Of a DNA stretch of 64,000 nt, positions 54,508 through 63,709 are shown one piece after another. The stretch's first letter is position 1; the number at the start of each line of letters is the position of its first letter. The notes under the pieces were generated by a model. That model did not search any database. It was given only the letters and a program-made list of their open reading frames with translations, and was not told the DNA's origin. The translations under genes and the position numbers were made by a program. The DNA is taken from contig VISH01000002.1 in the NCBI GenBank assembly GCA_007827375.1, positions 2,939,001 through 3,003,000 on the forward strand, in the 5' to 3' direction. Origin of the DNA: Alteromonadaceae bacterium 2753L.S.0a.02. Its GTDB lineage: Bacteria; Pseudomonadota; Gammaproteobacteria; Pseudomonadales; Cellvibrionaceae.

Positions 54508-55101
54508 ATGACAGCGCAAAACAAGCTGAGCCTCGTTATCGCAATGATAGACGAGGCAAACGCCATGGACCCAAACCAGGAAACCTGTGCGCAATCTGGG
54601 CAGACGATTGCCAAAGAGCTGCTCTATAGCCAGAGAATGACTCAAGAGCTGGCTGAATTTGCCCCAAACGCCGGCGAACACCTGCAAATTGCCGCACGCG
54701 CGCAGCACATAGAACGCTGGAAATCGCCACGCAGCGACTACCCGGAGGGGCGCACAGGCTATAAAAAATGGCGAGCAGAACTCGGTTTGTACCATGCAAA
54801 CCGAGCGGCGGAATTGATGGCGCATGCCGGTTACGAACAGCAGGACTGCAAGCGCGTGAAGTTTTTGGTGCAAAAACGGCAAATGCGTCAAGATGCAGAA
54901 ACCCAAACTCTTGAAGATGTTATTTGTTTGGTATTTTTGCGCCACTACCTCACTGATTTCGCGAACAAACACGCAGAAGACAAACTGATCGACATTATTC
55001 AGAAAACCTGGAAAAAAATGTCCGACAACGGCCATGCTGCCGCACTCAAATTACCCTTTTCAGAAGACCTTTCGCACTTGGTGAGTAAAGCACTGAGTTG
55101 A
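54508..55101 (+). CDS. DUF4202 domain protein
   Basis: This 197-residue protein is a DUF4202 family member: EAARAQHIERWKSPRSDYPEGR-type segment (here ARAQHIERWKSPRSDYP, about residues 66-82), RTGYKKWRAELGLYHANRAA, and LEDVICLVFLRHYLTDFA. The conserved His and Asp residues suggest a metal site of HD-like type, but no activity is known to me. It starts three bases after the fnr stop, so it is probably co-transcribed with fnr. Confidence 0.88.
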   Translation: MTAQNKLSLVIAMIDEANAMDPNQETCAQSGQTIAKELLYSQRMTQELAEFAPNAGEHLQIAARAQHIERWKSPRSDYPEGRTGYKKWRAELGLYHANRAAELMAHAGYEQQDCKRVKFLVQKRQMRQDAETQTLEDVICLVFLRHYLTDFANKHAEDKLIDIIQKTWKKMSDNGHAAALKLPFSEDLSHLVSKALS

Positions 55102-55105
55102 TCCC

Positions 55106-55477
55106 ATGCCGTTATTTTCTATTATCAAACACTTTCACGTGTGGTTTGCGCTGCTGACATTCGCCAGCTTGACTATGCGATTTTTATGGTTACAAAGCGG
55201 CTCTCGCATGCTTCGCCACCCCGCGGTCCGGGTTTTACCCCACATCAACGATACAGGCTTACTGCTTACTGGCGTAATTTTAGCGGTGTACCTCGGCTAC
55301 ACTCCGTTCACCGCTCCGTGGTTTGCTCTGAAACTGGCGCTAATAGTGGTATATATCGCTCTGGGCTTTGTACTGTTCAAAGCGAAACTCAGTCGTTTAT
55401 ACAGATTTATTATCTACTTTTGTTGTTTTATTACCTACTCCGCAATCATTCTTACCGTTCTCACTAAACCACACTAA
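55106..55477 (+). CDS. SirB2-family membrane protein
   Basis: This 123-residue protein has four membrane segments and the SirB2 pattern: KHFHVWFALLTFASLTMRF, LWLQSGSRMLRHPAVRVLPHINDTGLLLTG (split as SGSRMLRHPAVRVLPHIND) and RLYRFIIYFC. SirB2 proteins were named for invasion gene regulation in Salmonella, but their role elsewhere is unknown. It begins four bases after the DUF4202 stop, so it belongs to the same plus-strand run as fnr and DUF4202. Confidence 0.9.
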   Translation: MPLFSIIKHFHVWFALLTFASLTMRFLWLQSGSRMLRHPAVRVLPHINDTGLLLTGVILAVYLGYTPFTAPWFALKLALIVVYIALGFVLFKAKLSRLYRFIIYFCCFITYSAIILTVLTKPH

Positions 55478-55595
55478 TCTACTAGCCTGGCAAATCTTTA
55501 TAGCACATTCATCTAATACTTTTGTGGAAATGGCGCATGCATCCACAGAAATTTAAAAAATACGCTGAATAGACAAGGAACTACATCACATAGGG

Positions 55596-55624
55596 TTGAC
55601 AATGGCGTATGGTGCCTTTTTAAT
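55596..55624 (+). promoter_or_regulatory. Sigma-70 promoter for the secreted hypothetical gene
   Basis: A perfect -35 TTGACA (55596-55601), a 17-base spacer and TTTAAT (55619-55624, five of six to TATAAT) lie about 58 bases upstream of the ATG at 55682. This is a clear vegetative promoter. Confidence 0.8.
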
Positions 55625-55681
55625 TAGTTGGAAGATTGCACAACTCTCCTAATAACTTCTAATTACAAAGGGTCTCCGGTC

Positions 55682-56215
55682 ATGAAAAAACTAGTGGCAA
55701 TGTTATCTCTCCTGGCACTCGTGCTGGGATCACCTGCCCAGGGATGTGACGAGCAGTGCAAAAAGGAAAACGCAGAGCGTACTACCGGCGAGAAATTCCA
55801 CAGCTATCTGAGTTGGAAGTTTTGTGAAGATACACGCATGGATTTTATTACGTCGTCCATGAGAAGTCTCGACACCTATCGTTCCAAGCATTTCGATACG
55901 CGCTACAAAGGTGGTATGCGAAACATTAAAAATTACGTTGAACAGCGCAAAGAATGGCTTATTGAGTGCGACAACTACCTGCAACTCACTAAAAAAGAGC
56001 GGGTTTTCGACGACGAAAAAACAACCAAGGCCATTTTTAAAGCGATGGATGATGTTACCCATGAGCTGGACGATCTGATTGCGGGTGTCACTTACTCGTC
56101 TTCTCTGGGCCAGGACTCGGCGGAAGTCATCAACGAAAAATTTGACGTTTTACTGAAACGTGTTGACGACCACAAGACGCTTATGCACCTGAAAGGTCGC
56201 TACGTAACACGCTAG
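55682..56215 (+). CDS. Secreted protein of unknown function
   Basis: Start taken at ATG 55682 (MKKLVAMLSLLALVLGSPAQG). A clean signal peptide ends near Gly-Cys at residue 21, so it may be exported and could have a disulfide. The 177-residue mature part is helical and charged (RSLDTYRSKHFDTRYKGGMR, DGKTLMH-type C-terminus: VDDHKTLMHLKGRYVTR). It has four cysteines in the first ~100 residues. I do not recognise a family. A strong promoter lies upstream. Confidence 0.8.
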   Translation: MKKLVAMLSLLALVLGSPAQGCDEQCKKENAERTTGEKFHSYLSWKFCEDTRMDFITSSMRSLDTYRSKHFDTRYKGGMRNIKNYVEQRKEWLIECDNYLQLTKKERVFDDEKTTKAIFKAMDDVTHELDDLIAGVTYSSSLGQDSAEVINEKFDVLLKRVDDHKTLMHLKGRYVTR

Positions 56216-56233
56216 CTTTAAACTAAATGCAAA

Positions 56234-56255
56234 AAGGCGCCTTTAGTTAGGCGCC
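56234..56255. terminator. Hairpin between convergent genes
   Basis: GGCGCC and a second GGCGCC pair across a short loop, followed by CTTATCTTT. It lies between the secreted gene and the convergent small gene, and could terminate both, but the stem is only six pairs. Confidence 0.45.
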
Positions 56256-56295
56256 CTTATCTTTGGTTATCGCTACTTTCTTGAGTTGCTGTCGC

Positions 56296-56535
56296 TCAGG
56301 AAACGGCTTCGTCGTACTTGTTTGCCGCTTGAATACTGGCTTTTGCAGCATTTTTGATGGCTTTCATACCACAGCGAATCAATCTAGCTTGCTCAACAGC
56401 AGACAGATCATTGGGAAAATGGCTTGGCGACACGCCAAGCGGCTGCATTGGGCTCCCTTCTATCGAAATTCTGAAACCCGATGTGTGATACGCGGACATG
56501 CTTTCCAAGTCCACGTTCCATGCTTCAAAATCCAT
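56296..56535 (-). CDS. Small unknown 79-residue protein
   Basis: The frame starts at ATG 56535 after GAGGAAAC, a good ribosome binding site four bases upstream. The protein (MDFEAWNVDLESMSAYHTSG) has no signal peptide or membrane segment. The C-terminal half (AVEQARLIRCGMKAIKNAAK) is a probable amphipathic helix. It is convergent with the secreted gene. I do not recognise it, but start signal, codon use and isolation favour a real small gene. Confidence 0.6.
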   Translation of the reverse strand: MDFEAWNVDLESMSAYHTSGFRISIEGSPMQPLGVSPSHFPNDLSAVEQARLIRCGMKAIKNAAKASIQAANKYDEAVS

Positions 56536-56763
56536 TTAAGTTTCCTCGAATCTTCGTGATATTGTTTTACCCAGCTCCAGCAGGGAAGCGTATTCTAACA
56601 AAATCTAACCAAAAACAATCGTACTCAAGGTTTCGGCAAAAATGTGCCGTAAGACCTTGATCCATCGACGCTGGGATACTTATTTGGCACCTTAGAGAAC
56701 GCGAACTTTAACGAAAATTGGCGCCATAATCCAGTGGCAATTTAAAATGAAAAGACCTACGTC

Positions 56764-58341
56764 TTATTCCCATTCGATAGTAGCCGGTGGTTTGCTGGAA
56801 ATGTCGTATGCAACTCGGGAAACGCCCGAAATTTCATTGATAATTCGATTAGAAACTTTCTCGAGTAATTCGTAGGGCAAGTGCGCCCAACGCGCCGTCA
56901 TGAAGTCTACGGTTTCCACCGCACGCAGGCTAATTACCCATTCGTAACGTCGCGCATCCCCTACTACGCCGACAGATTTTACTGGCAGGAACACAGCAAA
57001 TGCTTGGCTGGTTTTGTGGTACCACCCAGATTCACGGAGCTCGTGTATAAAAATGGCATCGGCTTCCCTTAAAATGTCAGCGTAAGATTTTTTCACCTCA
57101 CCCAAAATTCGTACACCAAGCCCAGGGCCCGGGAACGGATGCCGATACACCATATCGTAGGGTAGGCCCAGTTCGAGGCCAATCTTGCGGACTTCGTCTT
57201 TAAACAACTCGCGCAGTGGCTCTACCAGTTCGAATTGCATATCCTCCGGCAAGCCACCAACATTATGGTGGGACTTAATAACATGTGCTTTACCGGTTTT
57301 TGCGGCTGCAGATTCGATGACATCGGGGTAGATAGTGCCCTGCGCCAGCCAGCGGACATCCTGCAGCTTGGTGGCTTCGTCATCAAATACATCGATAAAG
57401 GTGTTACCGATGATTTTGCGTTTCTGCTCGGGGTCTGCAACACCGTCCAGTTTCGACAAGAACAAATGCTCCGCATCCGCCCGAATAACCTTAACGCCCA
57501 TATTTTTAGCGAACATATCCATGACTTGATCGCCCTCGTCTTTGCGCAGCAAGCCATTGTCCACGAACACACAAGCAAGCTGATCACCAATAGCCTTGTG
57601 CAGCAAAGCAGCGACAACAGAAGAGTCAACCCCGCCAGAGAGGCCTAGCAGAACCTTGTCGTTCCCGACCTTCGTCTGTACGCGCTGAATTGCGTCCTCG
57701 ACAATGTTTGCCGCTGTCCACAGAGGGTCACAACCAGCGATTTCCAGCACAAAATGTTCAAATATGCGCTTGCCCTGGAGTGTGTGAGTAACCTCAGGGT
57801 GAAATTGCACACCGTAGAAATGTTTTTCCTCCCAAACCATACCGGCTATGGGGCAGGAGGCAGTCGACGCCATGAGCTCAAACGCATCTGGCATAGCGAT
57901 AACTTTATCACCATGGCTCATCCAAACATCAAGCAGCGCAGCGCCATCGCTATCGACATGATCTTTAATATCTCGGCATAGCGCACTGTAGGCTTCAAGC
58001 TTAACCTGGGCATAGCCAAACTCTCGCACGTTTGAAGGTTCCACCTTTCCACCCAGTTGCTCCGCCATGGTCTGCATGCCATAACAGATGCCCAATACAG
58101 GAATCCCCAACTCAAACACCACCTGCGGAGCGCGTGGAGAAGCGCCTTCCGCTACCGATTCCGGACCACCCGACAGTATGATGGCCTTTGGATTGAATTC
58201 GCGAATCTCCTTCTCAGCCATATCAAAGGCTCTTATTTCGGAATAAACACCAACTTCCCGCACTCGGCGTGCAATCAATTGAGTGTACTGCGAGCCAAAA
58301 TCGAGAATGAGAATGCGCTGGGAATGAATATCCTGAGTCAT
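56764..58341 (-). CDS. guaA: GMP synthase (glutamine-hydrolysing)
   Basis: This 525-residue protein has an N-terminal class I glutaminase domain (residues ~8-200, GICYGMQTMAEQLGG with the catalytic Cys, and HPEVTHTLQGK), an ATP-pyrophosphatase domain with LSGGVDSSVVAALLH near residues 233-247, and a C-terminal dimerisation domain with RHPFPGPGLGVRILG. It makes GMP from XMP, glutamine and ATP. It lies just downstream of guaB on the same strand. Confidence 0.98.
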   Translation of the reverse strand: MTQDIHSQRILILDFGSQYTQLIARRVREVGVYSEIRAFDMAEKEIREFNPKAIILSGGPESVAEGASPRAPQVVFELGIPVLGICYGMQTMAEQLGGKVEPSNVREFGYAQVKLEAYSALCRDIKDHVDSDGAALLDVWMSHGDKVIAMPDAFELMASTASCPIAGMVWEEKHFYGVQFHPEVTHTLQGKRIFEHFVLEIAGCDPLWTAANIVEDAIQRVQTKVGNDKVLLGLSGGVDSSVVAALLHKAIGDQLACVFVDNGLLRKDEGDQVMDMFAKNMGVKVIRADAEHLFLSKLDGVADPEQKRKIIGNTFIDVFDDEATKLQDVRWLAQGTIYPDVIESAAAKTGKAHVIKSHHNVGGLPEDMQFELVEPLRELFKDEVRKIGLELGLPYDMVYRHPFPGPGLGVRILGEVKKSYADILREADAIFIHELRESGWYHKTSQAFAVFLPVKSVGVVGDARRYEWVISLRAVETVDFMTARWAHLPYELLEKVSNRIINEISGVSRVAYDISSKPPATIEWE

Positions 58342-58372
58342 GGCGGTGTATCCACAAATGGTATTAAAGAAC

Positions 58373-58393
58373 AGAGCCCGAGGGTCGGGCTCT
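58373..58393 (-). other. Hairpin between guaB and guaA
   Basis: A nine-pair stem AGAGCCCGA/TCGGGCTCT encloses GGG. On the minus strand it is not followed by a clean T-run, so it may be an mRNA stability or attenuation element in the guaBA transcript rather than a full terminator. Confidence 0.5.
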
Positions 58394-58407
58394 TTGATAA
58401 GCAGTTT

Positions 58408-59883
58408 TTAGCGGCCGGAAACCGGGTAGTTGGGCGCTTCTTTGGTGATGCTCACATCATGCACGTGGCTTTCTCCCATACCTGCAGAGGTAACCCGCAC
58501 AAATTGCGGTTTGGTGCGCATGGTTTCCACATCTACTGAGCCGGTGTAGCCCATAGCCGCCCTGACACCACCCATAAGTTGGTGAACGATCGCGCTCAAA
58601 GGGCCTTTGTAAGGCACCCGTCCTTCAATGCCCTCTGGCACCAATTTCTCCATACCCTGGCTGGAATCCTGGAAATAGCGATCGGAGGAGCCCTGGGTTT
58701 TTGACATAGCGCCCAAAGAACCCATGCCTCGATAAGATTTATAGGTACGCCCCTGATAGAGTTCGACTTCACCAGGCGCTTCTTCAGTACCAGCAAACAT
58801 AGAACCCATCATTATTGCGTGCGCACCTGCGACCAGTGCTTTTGAAATATCGCCGGAAAACCGTATACCACCGTCTGCGATAACCGGAATATTTTTACCT
58901 TGCAGCGCTTCAACCACGTTCGCAATAGCGGAAATTTGGGGAACCCCAACGCCGGTTACAATGCGTGTGGTACATATTGAACCAGGACCTATACCCACTT
59001 TGACGGCATCTGCCCCCGCATCAACCAGCGCCAGCGCGGCATCGGCGGTGGCGATATTGCCGCCAATCACATCGACGTGAGGATATTTCTGTTTAATGCG
59101 GGACACGCGATCCAACACGTTTTTAGAGTGGCCATGCGCAGTATCCACCACAAGCACATCAACACCAGCTTCAACTAGCGCTGCAACTCGGTCATCGGTA
59201 TCGGGGCTGGTACCAACGGAGGCACCTACCCGCAAGCTGCCATCGCGATCTTTACAGGCATTGGGAAAGGTCTCTGCCTTATTCATATCTTTAACAGTGA
59301 TGAGACCGCGTAACTCGAAGTTGTCGTTAACCACCAGTACTTTTTCGATTCGGTGTTTGTGCAGGAGTGCTTTAACTTCGGTGTGATCCGCGCCCTCTTT
59401 CACGGTTACCAGTTTTTCTTTGGGCGTCATAATACTGGCGACGGATGCGGCGAGATTGGACTCAAAACGCACATCACGTCCGGTGACAATCCCCACCAGA
59501 TTGCCATTTTCCAGTACTGGAACGCCGGAGATTTTGTTTTTACGGGTTAGCGCAATCAGCTCGTTGATGGTGGCTGAAGCCTCAATAGTTATCGGGTCTT
59601 TAACAACACCTGCCTCGAATTTTTTAACCGCACGTACTTCTTTCGCCTGCTGTTTTATACTCATGCTCTTGTGGATGATGCCGATACCACCCTCTTCCGC
59701 CAGTGCAATCGCCAGAGCGGCCTCTGTGACGGTATCCATCGCAGCGGAAACCAGAGGAATATTGAGCGCAATGTTGCGCGTAAGTTGGGTTTTCAGACTA
59801 ACGTCTTTGGCGGTAACTGCGGAATAACCGGGAACTAACAGTACATCGTCGAATGTAAGAGCTTCCTGAGCGATCCTTAACAT
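58408..59883 (-). CDS. guaB: Inosine-5'-monophosphate dehydrogenase
   Basis: This 491-residue enzyme begins with LTFDDVLLVPGYS. It has two CBS domains at about residues 95-205 (ATINELIALTRKNKISGVPV and MTPKEKLVTVKEGADHTEV), the active-site loop GSICTTRIVTGVGVP with catalytic Cys near residue 305, and the C-terminal flap. It oxidises IMP to XMP with NAD+, the committed step of GMP synthesis. It precedes guaA, and a clear promoter lies upstream. Confidence 0.98.
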   Translation of the reverse strand: MLRIAQEALTFDDVLLVPGYSAVTAKDVSLKTQLTRNIALNIPLVSAAMDTVTEAALAIALAEEGGIGIIHKSMSIKQQAKEVRAVKKFEAGVVKDPITIEASATINELIALTRKNKISGVPVLENGNLVGIVTGRDVRFESNLAASVASIMTPKEKLVTVKEGADHTEVKALLHKHRIEKVLVVNDNFELRGLITVKDMNKAETFPNACKDRDGSLRVGASVGTSPDTDDRVAALVEAGVDVLVVDTAHGHSKNVLDRVSRIKQKYPHVDVIGGNIATADAALALVDAGADAVKVGIGPGSICTTRIVTGVGVPQISAIANVVEALQGKNIPVIADGGIRFSGDISKALVAGAHAIMMGSMFAGTEEAPGEVELYQGRTYKSYRGMGSLGAMSKTQGSSDRYFQDSSQGMEKLVPEGIEGRVPYKGPLSAIVHQLMGGVRAAMGYTGSVDVETMRTKPQFVRVTSAGMGESHVHDVSITKEAPNYPVSGR

Positions 59884-59979
59884 AGAAACAACAACCTCAA
59901 GGGATAGTAGAAGAGCCTCTCTGGGAACGGTGTATGCCGCGGTGGCACCGAACTGAGGAGGCCCTGAAATAAACCGGGC

Positions 59980-60008
59980 ATTATAGAGTTTAGACTCAAC
60001 CCGGTAAA
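59980..60008 (-). promoter_or_regulatory. guaB promoter with GC-rich discriminator
   Basis: On the minus strand TTTACC (plus 60003-60008), a 17-base spacer and TATAAT (plus 59980-59985) form a near-consensus sigma-70 promoter about 100 bases upstream of guaB. The bases right after the -10 are GCCCGG, a GC-rich discriminator of the kind that makes promoters sensitive to ppGpp and initiating-nucleotide level. Confidence 0.75.
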
Positions 60009-60103
60009 CAATTGATTTAGAAACAATTTATTCCCCGGCGAAGGTTTACAGCGAAGGCGCTGAAAGTAACAATGATGCACTCAATTTTAAAATTCAAAAC
60101 GCT

Positions 60104-61474
60104 ATGAGCGATCTCTTCGACACGCCCGCCCCGCCGCCCGTTCCCACTAGCCGACAGGTAATCTCGGTAAGCGAACTCAACCGCCGAGCGAAATCCCTGC
60201 TGGAACTGCATCTGCCTCTATTGTGGGTTGAGGGTGAATTATCCAACTTTAGCAGACCCTCGTCGGGGCATTGGTATTTCACGCTCAAAGACGATAGCGC
60301 ACAAGTTCGTTGCGCGATGTTTCGCAGCCGCAACGCCACCTTAAAGATTTCACCGAAAGTTGGCGACAAAGTCATCGTGCGGGCGAAAACCAGCTTGTAT
60401 GAGGGCCGCGGCGATTACCAACTGATCGTTGAGCACATGGAAGACGCCGGTTTTGGTCTGCTGCAAAAACGCTACGAAGCCCTTAAAGATCTGCTAAATC
60501 AACAGGGGTTGTTCAGTGCTGAACATAAAAAATCCTTGCCCAATCTCGCGCAACACATCGCAATCATCACATCGCCGACCGGTGCCGCGATTCGTGATGT
60601 GGTTGCTGTAATGCAGCGCCGCTTTCCCGCAACACGGTTATCCATCCTGCCCGTCGCGGTGCAGGGCGAGGGAGCAGCCGATCAAATGATCGAAGCCGTA
60701 AAATGGGCAAATACCGCGCAGCGCTTTGATGTGATATTACTGTGTCGCGGCGGCGGTTCGATCGAAGATTTGTGGGCCTACAACAATGAGGCGCTGGCGC
60801 ATTGCATTTTTGAATCCCAACTGCCCGTTGTGAGCGCTGTAGGTCATGAAATTGATTTTACAATCGCCGACTTCGTCGCCGATGTTCGCGCACCAACGCC
60901 TTCTGCTGCAGCGGAACTTCTCAGCCCAGATCAATCCGAACTCGCGCAAACACTGCTCCAACACGAACGGAGTTTGGCCAGAAACATACGCGCAATCTTA
61001 AACCATGCAAAGCAGCATCTTTCCGGTGCACAACGGCTGCTGCGCCATCCCGGGCAGCAAATTCAAAACTGGTCGCAACGGCTTGATCAACTGGAACTGC
61101 GATTACTACAAACTTGCCACCAAACACTCACTGATCACCGAAAAAACCTGAGTACCTTGCAAAAACGTCTCAGCACTCAAAAACCGGCCGCCGAAATCGC
61201 GAGAAATCAACTGTTAACCACAGAGCTTACACTGCGCCTGCAAAAAGCCCTGAGCAAATCCTTGAAAGATAAACGGATGGCGATAGACAAAGCTTCCGGA
61301 ATGCTCAATTTGGTGAGCCCATTAAATACGCTGGAGCGGGGTTATTCGATAACACGAAAACAAAACGGTGAAGTTGTTCGAAATACAGAGCAGGTCGCAA
61401 GCGGTGACATCTTGCAAGTGATGTTGCATCATGGTGAATTACAGGTAACCACCGTCAACCCCAAAAAAAATTAA
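60104..61474 (+). CDS. xseA: Exodeoxyribonuclease VII large subunit
   Basis: This 456-residue protein has an N-terminal OB-fold (residues ~15-110, SELNRRAKSLLELHLPLLWV and SGHWYFTLKDD), a central catalytic domain with TSPTGAAIRDVVAVMQRRFP and GGGSIEDLWAYNNE and the VGHEIDFTIADFVADVRAPTP segment, and a C-terminal coiled coil (about residues 270-420). It forms exonuclease VII with XseB and degrades single-stranded DNA. It is divergent from guaB, a common arrangement. Confidence 0.97.
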   Translation: MSDLFDTPAPPPVPTSRQVISVSELNRRAKSLLELHLPLLWVEGELSNFSRPSSGHWYFTLKDDSAQVRCAMFRSRNATLKISPKVGDKVIVRAKTSLYEGRGDYQLIVEHMEDAGFGLLQKRYEALKDLLNQQGLFSAEHKKSLPNLAQHIAIITSPTGAAIRDVVAVMQRRFPATRLSILPVAVQGEGAADQMIEAVKWANTAQRFDVILLCRGGGSIEDLWAYNNEALAHCIFESQLPVVSAVGHEIDFTIADFVADVRAPTPSAAAELLSPDQSELAQTLLQHERSLARNIRAILNHAKQHLSGAQRLLRHPGQQIQNWSQRLDQLELRLLQTCHQTLTDHRKNLSTLQKRLSTQKPAAEIARNQLLTTELTLRLQKALSKSLKDKRMAIDKASGMLNLVSPLNTLERGYSITRKQNGEVVRNTEQVASGDILQVMLHHGELQVTTVNPKKN

Positions 61475-61554
61475 GGGCACGCTACAAACGGATCCATTTT
61501 TATGCCCGTCCTTAAATCGGTTAAATCAACAACTTAGAACAGCACGTAAAGCCC

Positions 61555-62877
61555 CTAGCCACTAAGCGCTAATAAATAATCGGATGCCCCTAGCACCGCA
61601 TCCCTAAAATTTTCGCTGCGCCAATTTGTTTGCAATAATTCGCCATGCTCCAACACATCGAATAGGGTTGCCGGGCATTTACGGGTCACATTTAAGACAT
61701 TAATTCCAGCTGCAAACCTTTCTACAGGAAAACCCTGTATTTGTTCTACGAATTCAGGAGCTCGCTCCTCACATACCCGCAATAAGCCCTCACGAATTGT
61801 CTGGTTGTAGCCGATTTGTCGCATTCCTCCAATGCAGGCCAAGCCTTCAACAAACATTAATTGTACAAAAACCAAAAACAAACCTGGCAACAAATCGCCC
61901 TCTTGCAGCGCGTTATAGAGTACCTGTGGTTGTAATTCAAATTCTGCATTTGGATTCGATAAACAATTGTGTTCCAGTTTTAACAACGGATACATTTTTC
62001 CAGACTTCTGTTGCCAGAAGAACAGCGTCCCGGAATTATTTCGGGAGTCCCAACATCCCCCCACCCCGTCAAGAACGTCTAAAACCGCAGCGCGAAATTC
62101 CGTATCAAAAAGTATTTTATAAATTATCGAACTTTGATCTGTAATGGATTTCTTTAACAAGGGTAGGAAAAAATCGCTCACATTAATGTAGTGCAATGCA
62201 GTTTTTGGAAAAAGTTTTTGCCAGGCGAGCTGATTGACCAAGGAACATTGCCGTCTATAACTGGTTTGGCCCAACACTCTTGAATCCAAATAAAATGTTT
62301 CCAGAAAATCAACACCACGTCGTTTGGTATTTTCGCTTACAGCCCCGCTTCGGCTCGATTTATTAAGATCATCAATGAGATTACGCACCATAGCTGCGTC
62401 GAAGGGGTTCGTATGCGACACCAATTGTTTACGCGTTTTTTTGCTGAAAAGATGATAAGTAACAAGTTTGTCTTTTTCAGGTAAAAGAATTCCTCTGGGG
62501 TGAAACATATTGTCCATTGGAACCCAATCAGTCGCCAATACAGGTAAACATTTTGGAGGGTGATTTCCAGCCATCGCCAGCAGCAGCGTTTGCAAAGCAA
62601 TTGGGTGAAAAATCGGCGCCGTATGGTGTACTGTTAAAACTACCGGGTTTAACCGGAGTTGCTCTGCTATACCAGTATCCATTTCCGCTTGCACACTGGC
62701 AATCTGCTCAATGTCCAATAAGGTGTCATTCGAGGGCTGTTGTTGAAAACTCTTCGAAAATGGTTGCCATATCGCATCGGAATAGCCCGCAATAGTCACT
62801 CCCTGCCATTCCTGTAAATGTCTTGCCAATGCGGGGTTCAGTGTTTGTAAACGTGTTAAAAGCTGCATCCAATCCAT
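61555..62877 (-). CDS. Unknown 440-residue protein, coupled to a PhzF-family gene
   Basis: Start taken at ATG 62877, seven bases after AGGAA; the longer frame to 62922 overlaps the phzF-like gene. The protein (MDWMQLLTRLQTLNPALARH) has no signal peptide. A segment VVLTVHHTAPIFHPIALQTL near residue 88 and LPVLATDWVPMDNMFHPRG look like an alpha/beta substrate-binding core; VQLMFVEGLACIGGMRQIGY near residue 350 is a hydrophobic helix. Cysteine and aromatic content is high. I do not recognise a family. It starts 29 bases after the phzF-like stop on the same strand, so the two are probably co-transcribed. Confidence 0.75.
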   Translation of the reverse strand: MDWMQLLTRLQTLNPALARHLQEWQGVTIAGYSDAIWQPFSKSFQQQPSNDTLLDIEQIASVQAEMDTGIAEQLRLNPVVLTVHHTAPIFHPIALQTLLLAMAGNHPPKCLPVLATDWVPMDNMFHPRGILLPEKDKLVTYHLFSKKTRKQLVSHTNPFDAAMVRNLIDDLNKSSRSGAVSENTKRRGVDFLETFYLDSRVLGQTSYRRQCSLVNQLAWQKLFPKTALHYINVSDFFLPLLKKSITDQSSIIYKILFDTEFRAAVLDVLDGVGGCWDSRNNSGTLFFWQQKSGKMYPLLKLEHNCLSNPNAEFELQPQVLYNALQEGDLLPGLFLVFVQLMFVEGLACIGGMRQIGYNQTIREGLLRVCEERAPEFVEQIQGFPVERFAAGINVLNVTRKCPATLFDVLEHGELLQTNWRSENFRDAVLGASDYLLALSG

Positions 62878-62905
62878 GTCGCATTTCCTGTATGCTGTGT
62901 GTGAA

Positions 62906-63709
62906 TCAAGCGCAGGCTTCAATTTCTACCTTTCCAGAAAACCAGGTTAAAGCTCTTCCAGTGATTCGTACCGTATTTCGGTCAACCCAGCAGGGTATAG
63001 GGCCGCCGCGCTCTGACACCGAATACCCTAGCATTTCCGACTTCTTTAGTTTGTCGCTCCAAAGTGGACCGAGCGCGCCATTGGCCGATCCACAAAAATA
63101 ATCTTCGTCCACCCCCACCGATGGTGCAAAAACGCGATACACATAGTCACAATCGCGCCCAGGAGCGGTTGCCAGCAATGCTCTTATAGAACTCACCAAG
63201 GGAACACTAAAATTGGGCCGCAGTGTCCGCACGCTATCTTCGTGGGCAAACTCAGCGACAACGTCATAAAAACTCCTATAACATTGTAACGGCTTAGCGC
63301 CAAGAAACTGAATGACGCAGGGTACATGAGGAATGGGCTTGTTGGGGAAAGCCGGTATCTCCAATTCAAAACCCTGTTCCCGCACAATCACTTTCACATC
63401 CATAGGCCCGAGGTGAAACAAAATAGTTTCGTCTTTGTGGCGTAGAAACTCGTGAACCACGTGCGATGCGGCAACAGTACCGTGGCCACAAATCTCCACC
63501 TGATTTTTTGGACCGAAATGGCGCAATTCGTAGCTGCCGTCTTCTACAGGAACAACAAAAGAAGTGATCGGCTGATTGAGCTCCCTGGCAATCCGTTGCA
63601 AATGCTCCCCAGGCAGGAGTTTTTTTAATATGCATACCGCCGCCGGATTACCTGTAAATGGTTGGCTGGCAAATGCTTTAACAATAAATAAATTTTCGCT
63701 GCGACCCAT
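62906..63709 (-). CDS. PhzF-family isomerase-like protein
   Basis: Start taken at ATG 63709 (MGRSENLFIVKAFAS); upstream methionine at 63742 is less likely. The 267-residue protein follows the PhzF/diaminopimelate epimerase-like pattern: VKAFASQPFTGNPAAVCIL, LNQPITSFVVP, LRHFGPKNQVEICGHGTVAA with the conserved Glu/His region, and DYFCGSANGALGPLW. Characterised PhzF isomerises a phenazine precursor; most homologues have other or unknown substrates. It is the first gene of a two-gene minus-strand unit. Confidence 0.9.
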   Translation of the reverse strand: MGRSENLFIVKAFASQPFTGNPAAVCILKKLLPGEHLQRIARELNQPITSFVVPVEDGSYELRHFGPKNQVEICGHGTVAASHVVHEFLRHKDETILFHLGPMDVKVIVREQGFELEIPAFPNKPIPHVPCVIQFLGAKPLQCYRSFYDVVAEFAHEDSVRTLRPNFSVPLVSSIRALLATAPGRDCDYVYRVFAPSVGVDEDYFCGSANGALGPLWSDKLKKSEMLGYSVSERGGPIPCWVDRNTVRITGRALTWFSGKVEIEACA

